From Rothia sp. P100 (lineage in GTDB: Bacteria; Actinomycetota; Actinomycetes; Actinomycetales; Micrococcaceae), in the NCBI RefSeq assembly GCF_023712425.1, contig NZ_JAMAYG010000002.1:186001-250000 (forward strand): DNA of 64,000 nt, written 5' to 3'. The position numbers and the translations under genes were made by a program. Positions 37,489 through 44,837 of this stretch are shown in pieces (within the stretch, counting starts at the first letter, position 1; every line of letters begins with the position of its first letter). Under the pieces are notes generated by a model that was not told where the DNA came from, did no database searches, and saw nothing but the letters and a program-made list of their open reading frames with translations.

Positions 37489-38319
37489 TTAGTTCGTGGT
37501 CTGGAACCCTGGCTGTCGCCTATAATCCTGTTGGCGTTGATCAAGAACCATGCGAATCTGGTCGACAGAGTCTTCGCCAAGGACTAAACGCAGGGGACCC
37601 TCTTGCGCAACGACGTGATTGAAAATACCCTCGGCTATGACCTCCGGCGACGACCCACCGCCCGTGGCACCAGGCTCGTTTGGCCAGGGTACAACGGCGG
37701 TACCAAAGAGCTGTTCGCGTAACTCGTCATAGGCGGGGATCGGCGTGCTGAACTGCATCCCGGTGGTTGCCCAGCAGGTATCCATAGAGCCGACCTCGAC
37801 GAGAGTGACTCGCACACCCTGGGAGCGAACCTCACCTGCCAATGCCTCGGTAAAGCCCTCGAGGCCCCACTTCGCAGCATTGTAGGTACCGAGTAGGGGC
37901 ATGGCCCCGACTCCGCCTGTTGACGAGATTTGCACAATGTGACCGCCGCCCTGGGCACGCATCAGCGGAAGCGCTGCCTGCGTGAGCCACAAGGGGCCGA
38001 GAAGATCGACGTCAAGGATTGCCCTCACCTGCTTCTCGCTAACTTCCTCGATAGCACCGACGAGACCATAGCCCGCGTTGTTCACTAAGACGTCGAGTCG
38101 ACCCGCGGCTGCGTGCGCTGCGTGCACAGCCCGTTGGCAGTCTTCTCGGTCTGCCGGATTCAACCGCAATACAGTCAGTGAGGGGTGATGCAGGGGGAGG
38201 TCACCACTGCGACTCGTGGCCATAACGCGATCACCAGCTGCCAGCACCCGCTGGGTCAAGGCAAGACCCAAGCCGCTACTTGCGCCGGTGATGAACCAAG
38301 TGTTTTTTGTTGTAGACAT
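37489..38319 (-). CDS. Short-chain dehydrogenase/reductase (classical SDR)
   Basis: 276 residues. The NAD(P) loop TGASSGLG (about 12-19), NNAGYG, catalytic Ser in VQISSTGG and YNAAK (Tyr-x3-Lys) are all intact. A C-terminal extension (PEVIAEGIFNHV, LRLVLGEDSVDQI) is typical of SDRs often annotated as oxidoreductases linked to small regulators. The substrate is unknown. It lies inside the accessory island but its G+C content resembles the chromosome. A palindrome upstream may be its operator. Confidence 0.9.
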   Translation of the reverse strand: MSTTKNTWFITGASSGLGLALTQRVLAAGDRVMATSRSGDLPLHHPSLTVLRLNPADREDCQRAVHAAHAAAGRLDVLVNNAGYGLVGAIEEVSEKQVRAILDVDLLGPLWLTQAALPLMRAQGGGHIVQISSTGGVGAMPLLGTYNAAKWGLEGFTEALAGEVRSQGVRVTLVEVGSMDTCWATTGMQFSTPIPAYDELREQLFGTAVVPWPNEPGATGGGSSPEVIAEGIFNHVVAQEGPLRLVLGEDSVDQIRMVLDQRQQDYRRQPGFQTTN

Positions 38320-38360
38320 GACTCTAATTAAAGCACCACATGAGATGCTGTGCCTAGTTT

Positions 38361-38377
38361 CTATACATTCAGGTATA
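38361..38377. promoter_or_regulatory. Palindrome upstream of the SDR gene
   Basis: CTATAC and GTATAG arms separated by five bases, 42-58 bp upstream of the SDR start. This spacing fits an operator or a dyad lying in a promoter spacer, as with MerR-type regulators, but no such regulator gene is next to it. Confidence 0.4.
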
Positions 38378-38496
38378 GCTCATCCTGACACACCGCCGCT
38401 TGGTGAGAGCGTATCACGACGTATTTACTAATCAGGTGGGGCACTGAAGCCAGTTAGCTCCAAGCTCAGTAAACCAGCTCCGCATTTATTTTGCGC

Positions 38497-38775
38497 CTAG
38501 ACTAATACCCCGGCAACATCACGACTCATAAGGGTATAGGTCAAACCATCTGAAGGTGTAAAGATACCCGCTGGAACCAAATCGCTGACGATTATCCCAG
38601 CGTCGATCATGGATGTTCGGGTGACGCGAAGGATGTAGGTGGCTACGCGGTCTTGGAAGAGGATGTCGTTGAGGTCTATGTTAACGGCTGAGCAGTCTTG
38701 GTGAGCAGTCTTGCGCTGGGGGGGGGGGGGGGGGGAGCCAGCTGGTAGACGGGTTTCTGGGGCTTTGAGCACCAC
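38497..38775 (-). pseudogene. Truncated, decayed umuD-like gene containing an 18-bp G tract
   Basis: The 92-residue frame from GTG 38775 keeps recognisable UmuD landmarks: RLPAGSPPPPP at the usual P-x-G-F-P-S-P self-cleavage region, NIDLNDILFQDRVATYILRV, and SMIDAGI with the catalytic serine. After that the sequence no longer follows the family and stops early; intact UmuD has about 140 residues and a second catalytic lysine, which is missing. A run of 18 G (38718-38735; C on the coding strand) encodes the proline run. No umuC is present nearby. It is a relic, though its frame is open in the present tract length. Confidence 0.6.
38718..38735. repeat. Homopolymer of 18 G residues
   Basis: Uninterrupted G run inside the umuD-like relic. 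Such tracts slip during replication and are also prone to sequencing length errors, so its length is uncertain. Confidence 0.85.
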
Positions 38776-38787
38776 CGAGGTGGTGCT
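38768..38787. repeat. Perfect palindrome at the umuD-like start codon
   Basis: AGCACCACC / GGTGGTGCT with a two-base centre overlaps the GTG start of the umuD-like frame and could hide it in mRNA. Confidence 0.55.
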
Positions 38788-38826
38788 TGCGCGCTTGGTG
38801 ATTATGTGTATTTACATAGCGAAACG

Positions 38827-38867
38827 ATAGTATATATGTTCTATTATTTATAGAATACATATACTAT
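38827..38867. promoter_or_regulatory. AT-rich inverted repeat (operator/promoter candidate)
   Basis: Two 18-base arms, ATAGTATATATGTTCTAT and ATAGAATACATATACTAT, differ at only a few positions and are separated by five bases. It lies between the umuD-like relic and the small ORF at 38874 and could be a regulator binding site controlling either. Confidence 0.5.
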
Positions 38868-38873
38868 GAGAAT

Positions 38874-38990
38874 ATGATGGAAATTGAAGGAGCGTTGGGG
38901 CTGTATCAAGACGGAGTTGACACCTGTTTTGATACAGGATCGACGCCGTTGGATAGAGCAGTTCGGCATGAAACTCAAGCTATATCGTAA
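38874..38990 (+). CDS. Small ORF of unknown function after the AT-rich inverted repeat
   Basis: 38 codons from ATG 38874 (MMEIEGALGLYQDGVDTCFD, then TGSTPLDRAVRHETQAIS). It starts seven bases after the inverted repeat. An internal inverted repeat CTGTATCAA / TTGATACAG (38901-38937) lies within it. No family is recognised; it may be non-coding. Confidence 0.25.
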   Translation: MMEIEGALGLYQDGVDTCFDTGSTPLDRAVRHETQAIS

Positions 38991-39101
38991 ACGACCGGCT
39001 CTGAAGACAAAATTTTATATGTGCCAAGGCTCTGGGTATTGTCCTCGTAAATCTGACCTCTAAAAATTTAAGGAGATTTAATCAAGGCTATTGATGAGAC
39101 T

Positions 39102-39689
39102 TTGGCAGGTGTGAGCAATGCACTAATGGGCACTATTTTTGGGCGAGGTATAAATATATTAGTCCTGCTCTACACCTATTTATGGGTTCTTTTTGGCAGG
39201 TCCATAGCTCCTCTCAACTGGCTTGATTGGCTGTTAAATAGTTTTTTTGGAGCAAGCCCCACCTGGCTGACAGTTGCTTCAGCCGCTATGCGCAATGGTA
39301 ATGCTGAAGGTACAGCATGGGCTTTGGTTTGTATTGCAGCAATCATAATCGTTATTCATGGAACGTTTATTAATAGAGGGAATCTGTACATACTGACTTT
39401 TGTAACGCTTCTTTTGTTGTGCTCTGTGCAAATATCAGGAAATCTATGGGGCACATATCTCAGCTATTTAGGTCTCACCTTAATACCTGTAGCCATAGCT
39501 TTTATCAGATGCTGGCTTCAAAAGGGCGGTAGCATCTGGGCATCTTTCGAAAATGTAGGGGACTGGTGGTTTTCATGGATGATGGGACCCGCTATTCACC
39601 TAGGATTGGCGACTGTAGGTCTTTGGGTAATTTTCTATAGTGTTCTGGGTAATGAGTATTTGCCTCTTGACCCAGAAAGCTCCAGATGA
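39102..39689 (+). CDS. Unknown polytopic membrane protein
   Basis: About 195 residues with roughly five hydrophobic segments (ILVLLYTYLWVLFG, TAWALVCIAAIIIVIHGTF, ILTFVTLLLLCSVQI, YLGLTLIPVAIAFIRCW, AIHLGLATVGLWVIFYSVL). I do not recognise the family. TTG 39102 is the first standard start, but an AGGAG at 39071-39075 points to an in-frame ATC at 39081, or to a lost ATG there, which would add KAIDET before the present start. The base composition is AT-rich. The stop overlaps the ATG of a serine recombinase pseudogene, so both came in together, perhaps as part of a mobile element. Confidence 0.6.
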   Translation: MAGVSNALMGTIFGRGINILVLLYTYLWVLFGRSIAPLNWLDWLLNSFFGASPTWLTVASAAMRNGNAEGTAWALVCIAAIIIVIHGTFINRGNLYILTFVTLLLLCSVQISGNLWGTYLSYLGLTLIPVAIAFIRCWLQKGGSIWASFENVGDWWFSWMMGPAIHLGLATVGLWVIFYSVLGNEYLPLDPESSR

Positions 39690-40100
39690 AAATAGGCTAC
39701 TGTCGCATATCCACCCGTGAACCAGTAGAACTTCTTGATAGTCAGGAGAAGACTCTGATGGATTACGGGTGTGAATGCTTCTGTAAAGATGTTGCTTCCG
39801 GGTTTAAGGCTTAACGTCCGGGCCTTATTGATGCACTTATATTTCGCGCGGGATGGCGACACTATTGTCGTGACTCGATTTGATTGCTTAGGTAGAACAA
39901 CGTTAGATACCTTGCGAACAGCTCGGGATTTAGACCAACGCAACATCAAGCTCCAAGCCCTGGATATAGCTACTTCTACTCAGGCAGGACGGCTTGTGCT
40001 AAAAAAGATAGCCTCCCTTGCTGAGTAGGAACATGATGTACTTTGATTGAGCCAACCAGAGATGGTATAGCATATGCCCGCTATTATGATGTTAGGGGAG
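39686..40100 (+). pseudogene. Decayed serine recombinase (resolvase/invertase family)
   Basis: The start MKIGYCRISTREP carries the catalytic serine motif, and GYVASGxK-type text follows (DVASGFKA). Then a TAA replaces the usual acidic codon before RPGLIDAL; a +1 shift leads into FARDGDTIVVTRFDCLGR and RDLDQRNIKLQAL...AGRLVL; a TAG follows LAE; and after another shift the family pattern resumes as LIEPTRDGIAYARYYDV. Two nonsense codons and two frameshifts make it a pseudogene. It reaches the right-hand island repeat, and its DNA-binding tail is missing. Confidence 0.85.
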
Positions 40101-40137
40101 TAGCTGAGCTAACCCTGCCACCCCCTTAGCAAGTGCG
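40094..40137 (+). repeat. Right copy of island-flanking repeat
   Basis: AGGGGAGTAGCTGAGC and the ~27 bases that follow repeat the sequence at 28382-28425 with about four differences. The right part supplies the -35 element (TTAGCA) of the next promoter. Recombinase homology ends where this copy begins. Confidence 0.75.
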
Positions 40138-40154
40138 AGCGCGCCGCGTATAAT
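40126..40154 (+). promoter_or_regulatory. Promoter of the nuclease-def-fmt operon
   Basis: TTAGCA (40126-40131), 17-base spacer, TATAAT (40149-40154): a perfect -10 box 45 bp upstream of the nuclease gene. The -35 lies in the repeat shared with the left end of the island. Confidence 0.75.
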
Positions 40155-40198
40155 CGATAGAGCGCCAACCGGCGCGGCTCCCAACCCGTCAGGACACC

Positions 40199-41116
40199 AT
40201 GACCACTCCTATGCTCGCTAGCGCCACCGATTACGGTCGCATGTACGCGCGCGAAGTGGGCGGTGAGCTACTGGTTCCTTCGATTACTACGGTGATTGGG
40301 CAGCAAGCCAACGACCTGAGTGGTTGGCACGGCTACATGGCTGCTAAGGCGGCGCTGGAAGACCAGCGCTCCTACAGGGCCAGCAGTTCAGCTGGCCTTA
40401 AGTTTGCGGTCATTAGAGATGCTGCCTCCGCCTCCGAACGCTTTAGGGATGCCGCCGCAGCCCGCGGGGACCGCGTGCACAACTATGCTGAGCAAGTTGC
40501 CCTGCGAGCCATGGGGCAGCCCCACGAAGTAGAGGGACACCGCGAGAACCTCATTGCTCACGGGGAGCAGGCTTTTGCTGATCGTTTTGACGAGTGGTGG
40601 GAGCTGTACCGCCCCAAGCCCCTGGCCACAGAAGTGACTATTTGGAATGAGACCGTAGGTTACGCCGGCACCCTAGATTTGGTCGCTGAGATTGCTGGGC
40701 ACACCTGCATCATCGACTACAAAACCAAGGGCACCGACCGCAAGGGTCGGGTCAAGCCGTTGGACGACAAAGTGGTCATGCAGCTGGTTGCCGGTCTCAA
40801 AGCTGAAGAAGCGCTGGTCGATGCAGAACAGGGCGACTGGGAGCCCTGGAAGCATGGTGAAGCCCCTATCTTGATGGGCGTTGCTCTGGGCGAGACCCAG
40901 GTGGTGCCTCAGCAGGCTAACCCTCATCTCCTGAAAAGCAACTGGTTCAAGTTCTGCGCCCTCAAGCGCGTGTGGGACTACAATCGGGAGCTGACCGAGG
41001 CCGATCACGAGGCGCTCATGCCGGTGATTCCACCGCCCACCCCCAAAGAGCTGGCAGCAGCAGCTCACGTCGCTGCAAGTCAGCTTGAAGAGACTCCAGA
41101 CGCCGCGGCGTCCTGA
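40199..41116 (+). CDS. RecB/Cas4-like PD-(D/E)XK exonuclease family protein
   Basis: 305 residues. The nuclease core is visible as ERGDRVH-like AARGDRVHNYAEQVA (motif with His), GYAGTLDLVAEI (Asp) and CIIDYKTKG (Asp-x-Lys), followed by helix VVMQLVAGL. This is the pattern of RecB-family exonuclease domains. Such genes are common next to def-fmt in this group of actinobacteria; the cellular role is not known. It is the first gene of a run with def, fmt and the rRNA methyltransferase gene. Confidence 0.82.
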   Translation: MTTPMLASATDYGRMYAREVGGELLVPSITTVIGQQANDLSGWHGYMAAKAALEDQRSYRASSSAGLKFAVIRDAASASERFRDAAAARGDRVHNYAEQVALRAMGQPHEVEGHRENLIAHGEQAFADRFDEWWELYRPKPLATEVTIWNETVGYAGTLDLVAEIAGHTCIIDYKTKGTDRKGRVKPLDDKVVMQLVAGLKAEEALVDAEQGDWEPWKHGEAPILMGVALGETQVVPQQANPHLLKSNWFKFCALKRVWDYNRELTEADHEALMPVIPPPTPKELAAAAHVAASQLEETPDAAAS

Positions 41117-41156
41117 TCCTGGCCCCCTGAACCCCTAGATAAGAGAAAAGAGCCCC

Positions 41157-41783
41157 ATGACCATCCTGTCCATTCGAACCGTTGGCGACCCGGTGCTGCG
41201 CACCGCCTGCGAGGAGGTCACCGTCTTTGACGCTGACCTAGAGAAGCTGATTGCTGACATGCTCGAAACCATGTACAACGTGGGAGGGGTAGGTCTGGCA
41301 GGCCCACAGGTTGGTATTTCTAAGCGCATCTTTACCTTTGGTGGCATTGATGACCGCGAGGGACACATTATTAACCCCGTGCTAGAGACCGGGCAAGAGC
41401 CGCAAGAAGGCGGTGAAGGGTGCCTGTCGGTACCCGGCGTATCTGCCGAAACACCCCGTAAAAATTGGGCACGGGTGACCGGCGTGGACTGCTACGGTGA
41501 ACCGGTGATATACGACGGTGAGGGGTTGTTTGCCCGCATGCTTCAGCACGAAACTGACCACCTGGGCGGGACCATGTTCATCGACCGGCTGGTGGGCGAA
41601 GAGAAGAAAAATGTCTGGCGCAAAATCCGCCAGAACAACTACAACGACGTCGCCGCTGCCGTGCAGGGGGAGCGCGCCGCTCACTTAAGCTCCGTCTTCG
41701 GAGCAACTGGTGGTTCTTTTGGCACAGCTCAGCCAGGAACCACGCAGAGCGGTAGCGCTCAACCCGGTTCTTTCGGTATCTAG
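41157..41783 (+). CDS. def: Peptide deformylase
   Basis: 208 residues with the three deformylase motifs: GVGLAGPQVGI, EGCLSVPG (metal-binding Cys) and HETDHLGG (metal-binding histidines and catalytic Glu). It removes the formyl group from nascent proteins. The C-terminus (after about residue 180) is a Gly/Thr/Ser/Gln-rich tail with small repeats (AQPGTTQSGSAQPGSFG) not needed for activity. It is followed by fmt after 15 bp, pairing the enzymes that add and remove formyl groups. Confidence 0.96.
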   Translation: MTILSIRTVGDPVLRTACEEVTVFDADLEKLIADMLETMYNVGGVGLAGPQVGISKRIFTFGGIDDREGHIINPVLETGQEPQEGGEGCLSVPGVSAETPRKNWARVTGVDCYGEPVIYDGEGLFARMLQHETDHLGGTMFIDRLVGEEKKNVWRKIRQNNYNDVAAAVQGERAAHLSSVFGATGGSFGTAQPGTTQSGSAQPGSFGI

Positions 41784-41798
41784 GCAGAGACAGAGAAG

Positions 41799-42728
41799 AT
41801 GATGAAAGTTATTTACGCTGGAACGCCGCAGATCGCGGTGGCCCCGCTCGATGGTCTGCTGGAGGCAGGCTACGAGGTCGTAGCTGTACTGACCCGCGAG
41901 GACGCTCCGGTAGGACGCAAGCGCGTGCTCACCCCCTCACCCGTTGCTGCCCGAGCGACTGAGCTAGGCATCCCCGTCATTAAGGCCAACCGCTGGGATG
42001 ACGAAACCCAGGATGCTGTTGCGGCGGTGGGTGCCGATATCGCCGCAGTCGTTGCCTACGGCGCTATCCTGCCCGCCCGCGCCCTGGATCTTCTGCCTCA
42101 CGGCTGGATCAACCTGCACTTTTCTGCTCTTCCTGCCTGGCGCGGTGCTGCACCGGTGCAGCGAGCACTTATGGCGGGGGAGACCGAGATTTTCTCTAAC
42201 ACCTTCCGCATCGAAACCGGGCTGGATACCGGCCCTGTTTTCGCCACCGAATCGGCGCTGGTGGGGCCTGAAGATAGTGCTGGCAGCATGCTAGAGAAAC
42301 TGGCGTCCACTGGCGGTGCCCTGCTTGCTTCAACCTTTGCTGAGATTAAAGCTGGTGCTACGGGAATACCCCAGACCGGCGATCCTACCCACGCCGCGAA
42401 GCTCACCATTGCAGACGGCAAAGTTGACTTCACACGCAACCGGGCAGACATCATTGCACAGGTACGAGGTGTAACCCCCGAACCCGGTGCCTGGTGTGAA
42501 TACGCTGGTGCCCGCTTGAAGCTGGGCCTCCTTTTGCCCAGCGACGCGCCAGCAGAGGGTGCGCCCGGTACCGTCCGTCTAGTCGCCAAAAAACCCGTGG
42601 TCACCTGTGCAGATGGCAGTCTAGAACTAACTCAGGTACAGCCTTCGGGCAAGAAAATGATGAACGCAGCTGACTGGGCACGAGGCCTTGGCTCAGCACT
42701 CACCGAACAGAAAGTAGTGCTGGCATGA
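41799..42728 (+). CDS. fmt: Methionyl-tRNA formyltransferase
   Basis: 309 residues. The N-terminal formyltransferase domain starts VIYAGTPQIAVAPLDGLL and carries the catalytic region INLHFSALPAWRGAAPVQ and the GETEIFSNTFRIETGLDTGPV loop; the C-terminal OB domain follows. It formylates initiator Met-tRNA. Two ATG codons (41799 and 41802) are adjacent. The stop overlaps the next gene by four bases. Confidence 0.97.
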   Translation: MMKVIYAGTPQIAVAPLDGLLEAGYEVVAVLTREDAPVGRKRVLTPSPVAARATELGIPVIKANRWDDETQDAVAAVGADIAAVVAYGAILPARALDLLPHGWINLHFSALPAWRGAAPVQRALMAGETEIFSNTFRIETGLDTGPVFATESALVGPEDSAGSMLEKLASTGGALLASTFAEIKAGATGIPQTGDPTHAAKLTIADGKVDFTRNRADIIAQVRGVTPEPGAWCEYAGARLKLGLLLPSDAPAEGAPGTVRLVAKKPVVTCADGSLELTQVQPSGKKMMNAADWARGLGSALTEQKVVLA

Positions 42729-44602
42729 GCATGAACGCAGGCGGCGCTAGCCGCAACCACCAGAACCGAGACGGCAACCAGAGCCGCGGTGCTGACCGAT
42801 CAGGGCAAAACCGTGCAGGCCAGGGCCGCAGCGGTGCCCGCACATTCGATGATCGACGTAGCGATAGCCAGCCCCGCCGTGACCGGGACGACCAGGGCTA
42901 TAACAGCAGGCGCAACGACAGTTCAGAAAGACGGGGCTACCGCGGCGAAGAACGTAATAATGAAGGCCGCGGGGGCTTTGGTGCCCGCGGCGGTAACCGA
43001 CGCGGTGGCGAGGGCCGCCCGGATTCCCGTGGTGGCAATCGAGATAACCAGGGGGAGCGTCAAGAGTTTAAGCGAGATGGAGGGGGAGAAACCCGCCGTA
43101 ATGTCCAGGGCCGGGAACGTAACCGTCGCGGGCAGCATGAGCGTGACTTCAGTGCCTCTGCCCCTTCCCAGCGTGCCCGCAGCGGTGATGCTGCCCGTAC
43201 CGCAGCTTTTGAGGTTCTGGTAGCTGTAGCTACTGAGGATGCCTACGCTAACCTGGTTCTACCCAAAACCATCCGTGCCTATCATCTAGACCAGCGAGAC
43301 GCCGGTTTCGCTACCGAACTTACCTACGGCACCCTGCGTAACCAGGGCACCTATGATGCCATTCTGGCGCATTGCGTGGACCGTGAAGTAGCCAGAATTG
43401 GCACCAAGATTCTGCTGGTTCTGCGTCTGGGCGTCCACCAGCTGCTGGCTATGCGCGTGCCCGATCACGCCGCCCTCAACCAGACCGTTGCCCTGGCCCG
43501 TGCCGAGATCGGCACCGGCCCAGCCAACTTTGTGAACGCAGTGCTCCGCAGGGTCTCAGAACGTAGCTCCGAAGAGTGGCATCAGCTCATTAGCAACGAG
43601 GCCACCGATGATCTTCAGCGCATGGCACTGGATAAGTCCCATCCAGCTTGGATTGTGCGCGCCTTCCGCCAGTCACTGGCTGCCCACGGCAGGAAGCCCG
43701 CCGAAATTGAGGCACTGTTGGACGCTGATAACGCGGCTCCCACGGTCAACCTAGTGGAACTTCCCGGTCTGGGGTCCCTGGATGAGGCTCGCTCCAAGGG
43801 TGCTGAAGACGGCACTTTAGTTACAGGTTCAGCTCTCTATTCATCAGGCGATCTTGCCCGCCTAGATTCGGTGCGTGAGGGTACTGTGCGCGCCCAGGAC
43901 GCCGGATCCCAGCTGGTGGCTCGCGCGCTGGCTCAAGCTGAACTTCAGGGTGAGGACTCCAATTGGCTTGATCTCTGCGCCGGCCCCGGTGGTAAGGCTG
44001 CCCTGTTGGGCGTCCTGGGTGCTCAGCGCGGTGCCCGACTGTTGGCTAATGAGTCAGCTGCGCACCGTGCTCGCCTGGTTGAGCAGTCACTGCAACCCTT
44101 GCCCGCTGGTTCCTATAGCGTGGTGACCGGCGATGGACGCCAGATCGAAAAGACCGCAACTGGTCAGATGTTTGACCGCGTGATGGTCGATGTTCCCTGC
44201 TCTGGTCTGGGTGCCCTGCGTCGCCGCCCCGAGGCTCGCTGGCGTAAAACCCCGCGAGATATCGCCGAGTTGCTGCCCCTACAACTGGACCTCTTCAAGG
44301 CTGCCGCATCAGTCACCCGCCCAGGCGGTCTCATTGCCTACGTGACCTGCTCACCGCACATGGCTGAAACCCAGAACATTGTGCACGATATTCTTCGTAC
44401 CGGGCAGGTTGAACTGCTTGATTCAGCAGCTGCCCTGCGAGCAGCTGCTCTCACCGATGAAGCGGGCACCAGCGTCCTGACCGGTGATCTTGACCCGGGC
44501 TTCACCCCGGACGACAAGAGCCCGGCCGCCACCACCGGCCAGCTCTGGCCTCACGTGCACGGCACAGATGCCATGTTCTTTGCACTCTTCCGCAAGAAGT
44601 AG
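42725..44602 (+). CDS. RsmB-family 16S rRNA (cytosine-C5) methyltransferase with RG-rich N-terminal tail
   Basis: 625 residues. The first ~150 are Arg/Gly/Asn-rich low-complexity sequence (RRGGEGRPDSRGGNRDNQGE and similar), probably disordered and RNA-binding. Then come a NusB-like domain (about 155-300) and a C-terminal SAM-dependent methyltransferase with LDLCAGPGGKAALLG, the catalytic VDVPCSGLGALRRRPEARW and the second cysteine in VTCSPHMAETQ. It should methylate C967-like positions of 16S rRNA. The tail is much longer than in E. coli RsmB but is common in high-G+C Gram-positives. ATGA overlap with fmt indicates coupling. Confidence 0.92.
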   Translation: MSMNAGGASRNHQNRDGNQSRGADRSGQNRAGQGRSGARTFDDRRSDSQPRRDRDDQGYNSRRNDSSERRGYRGEERNNEGRGGFGARGGNRRGGEGRPDSRGGNRDNQGERQEFKRDGGGETRRNVQGRERNRRGQHERDFSASAPSQRARSGDAARTAAFEVLVAVATEDAYANLVLPKTIRAYHLDQRDAGFATELTYGTLRNQGTYDAILAHCVDREVARIGTKILLVLRLGVHQLLAMRVPDHAALNQTVALARAEIGTGPANFVNAVLRRVSERSSEEWHQLISNEATDDLQRMALDKSHPAWIVRAFRQSLAAHGRKPAEIEALLDADNAAPTVNLVELPGLGSLDEARSKGAEDGTLVTGSALYSSGDLARLDSVREGTVRAQDAGSQLVARALAQAELQGEDSNWLDLCAGPGGKAALLGVLGAQRGARLLANESAAHRARLVEQSLQPLPAGSYSVVTGDGRQIEKTATGQMFDRVMVDVPCSGLGALRRRPEARWRKTPRDIAELLPLQLDLFKAAASVTRPGGLIAYVTCSPHMAETQNIVHDILRTGQVELLDSAAALRAAALTDEAGTSVLTGDLDPGFTPDDKSPAATTGQLWPHVHGTDAMFFALFRKK

Positions 44603-44613
44603 CAAGAACTTAC

Positions 44614-44770
44614 CGGCTAACCACCAGGATTCACTACTGCGGACGTGCACAGCGGCGGCAAGCTGACCCTCTCGCCTGGTTCGCTTCGCTCACTAGGGCG
44701 ATTCACGCCGCCCCGAGCCAGCTTCGCCGCGCACAGCACTGTCCGCTATTTTTCCTGGTGGTTAAGCCCG
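44614..44770. repeat. Long imperfect inverted repeat (~157 bp)
   Basis: The left arm CGGCTAACCACCAGGA...GCGGAC...CGGCGGCAAGCTG and the reverse complement of the right arm CGGGCTTAACCACCAGGA...GCGGAC...GCGGCGAAGCTGG match in the same order, so the whole segment can fold into one long hairpin. The centre contains GGTTCGCTTCGCTCAC. It carries no gene. It may be a MITE-like or other dispersed repeat. Confidence 0.65.
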
Positions 44771-44783
44771 CCCTCAAGCATAT

Positions 44784-44818
44784 AAATAACTCCCGGCAGA
44801 GCATGCCGGGAGTTATTT
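44784..44818. terminator. Bidirectional terminator between rsmB-like and antiporter-family genes
   Basis: Stem AAATAACTCCCGGC / GCCGGGAGTTATTT with further T residues after it. It separates two convergent genes and can act in both directions. Confidence 0.88.
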
Positions 44819-44837
44819 TTGTTTGTCTACTGGCTGG

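Noticed and set aside
39771-40028. Separate small protein-coding gene of 85 codons
   Set aside because: Its sequence is the middle of the serine recombinase in a shifted frame, so it is part of that pseudogene.
28500-40100. CRISPR array or cas genes in the accessory island
   Set aside because: No regularly spaced repeats and no cas-like proteins were found. The RecB-like nuclease at 40199 is outside the island and next to def/fmt.
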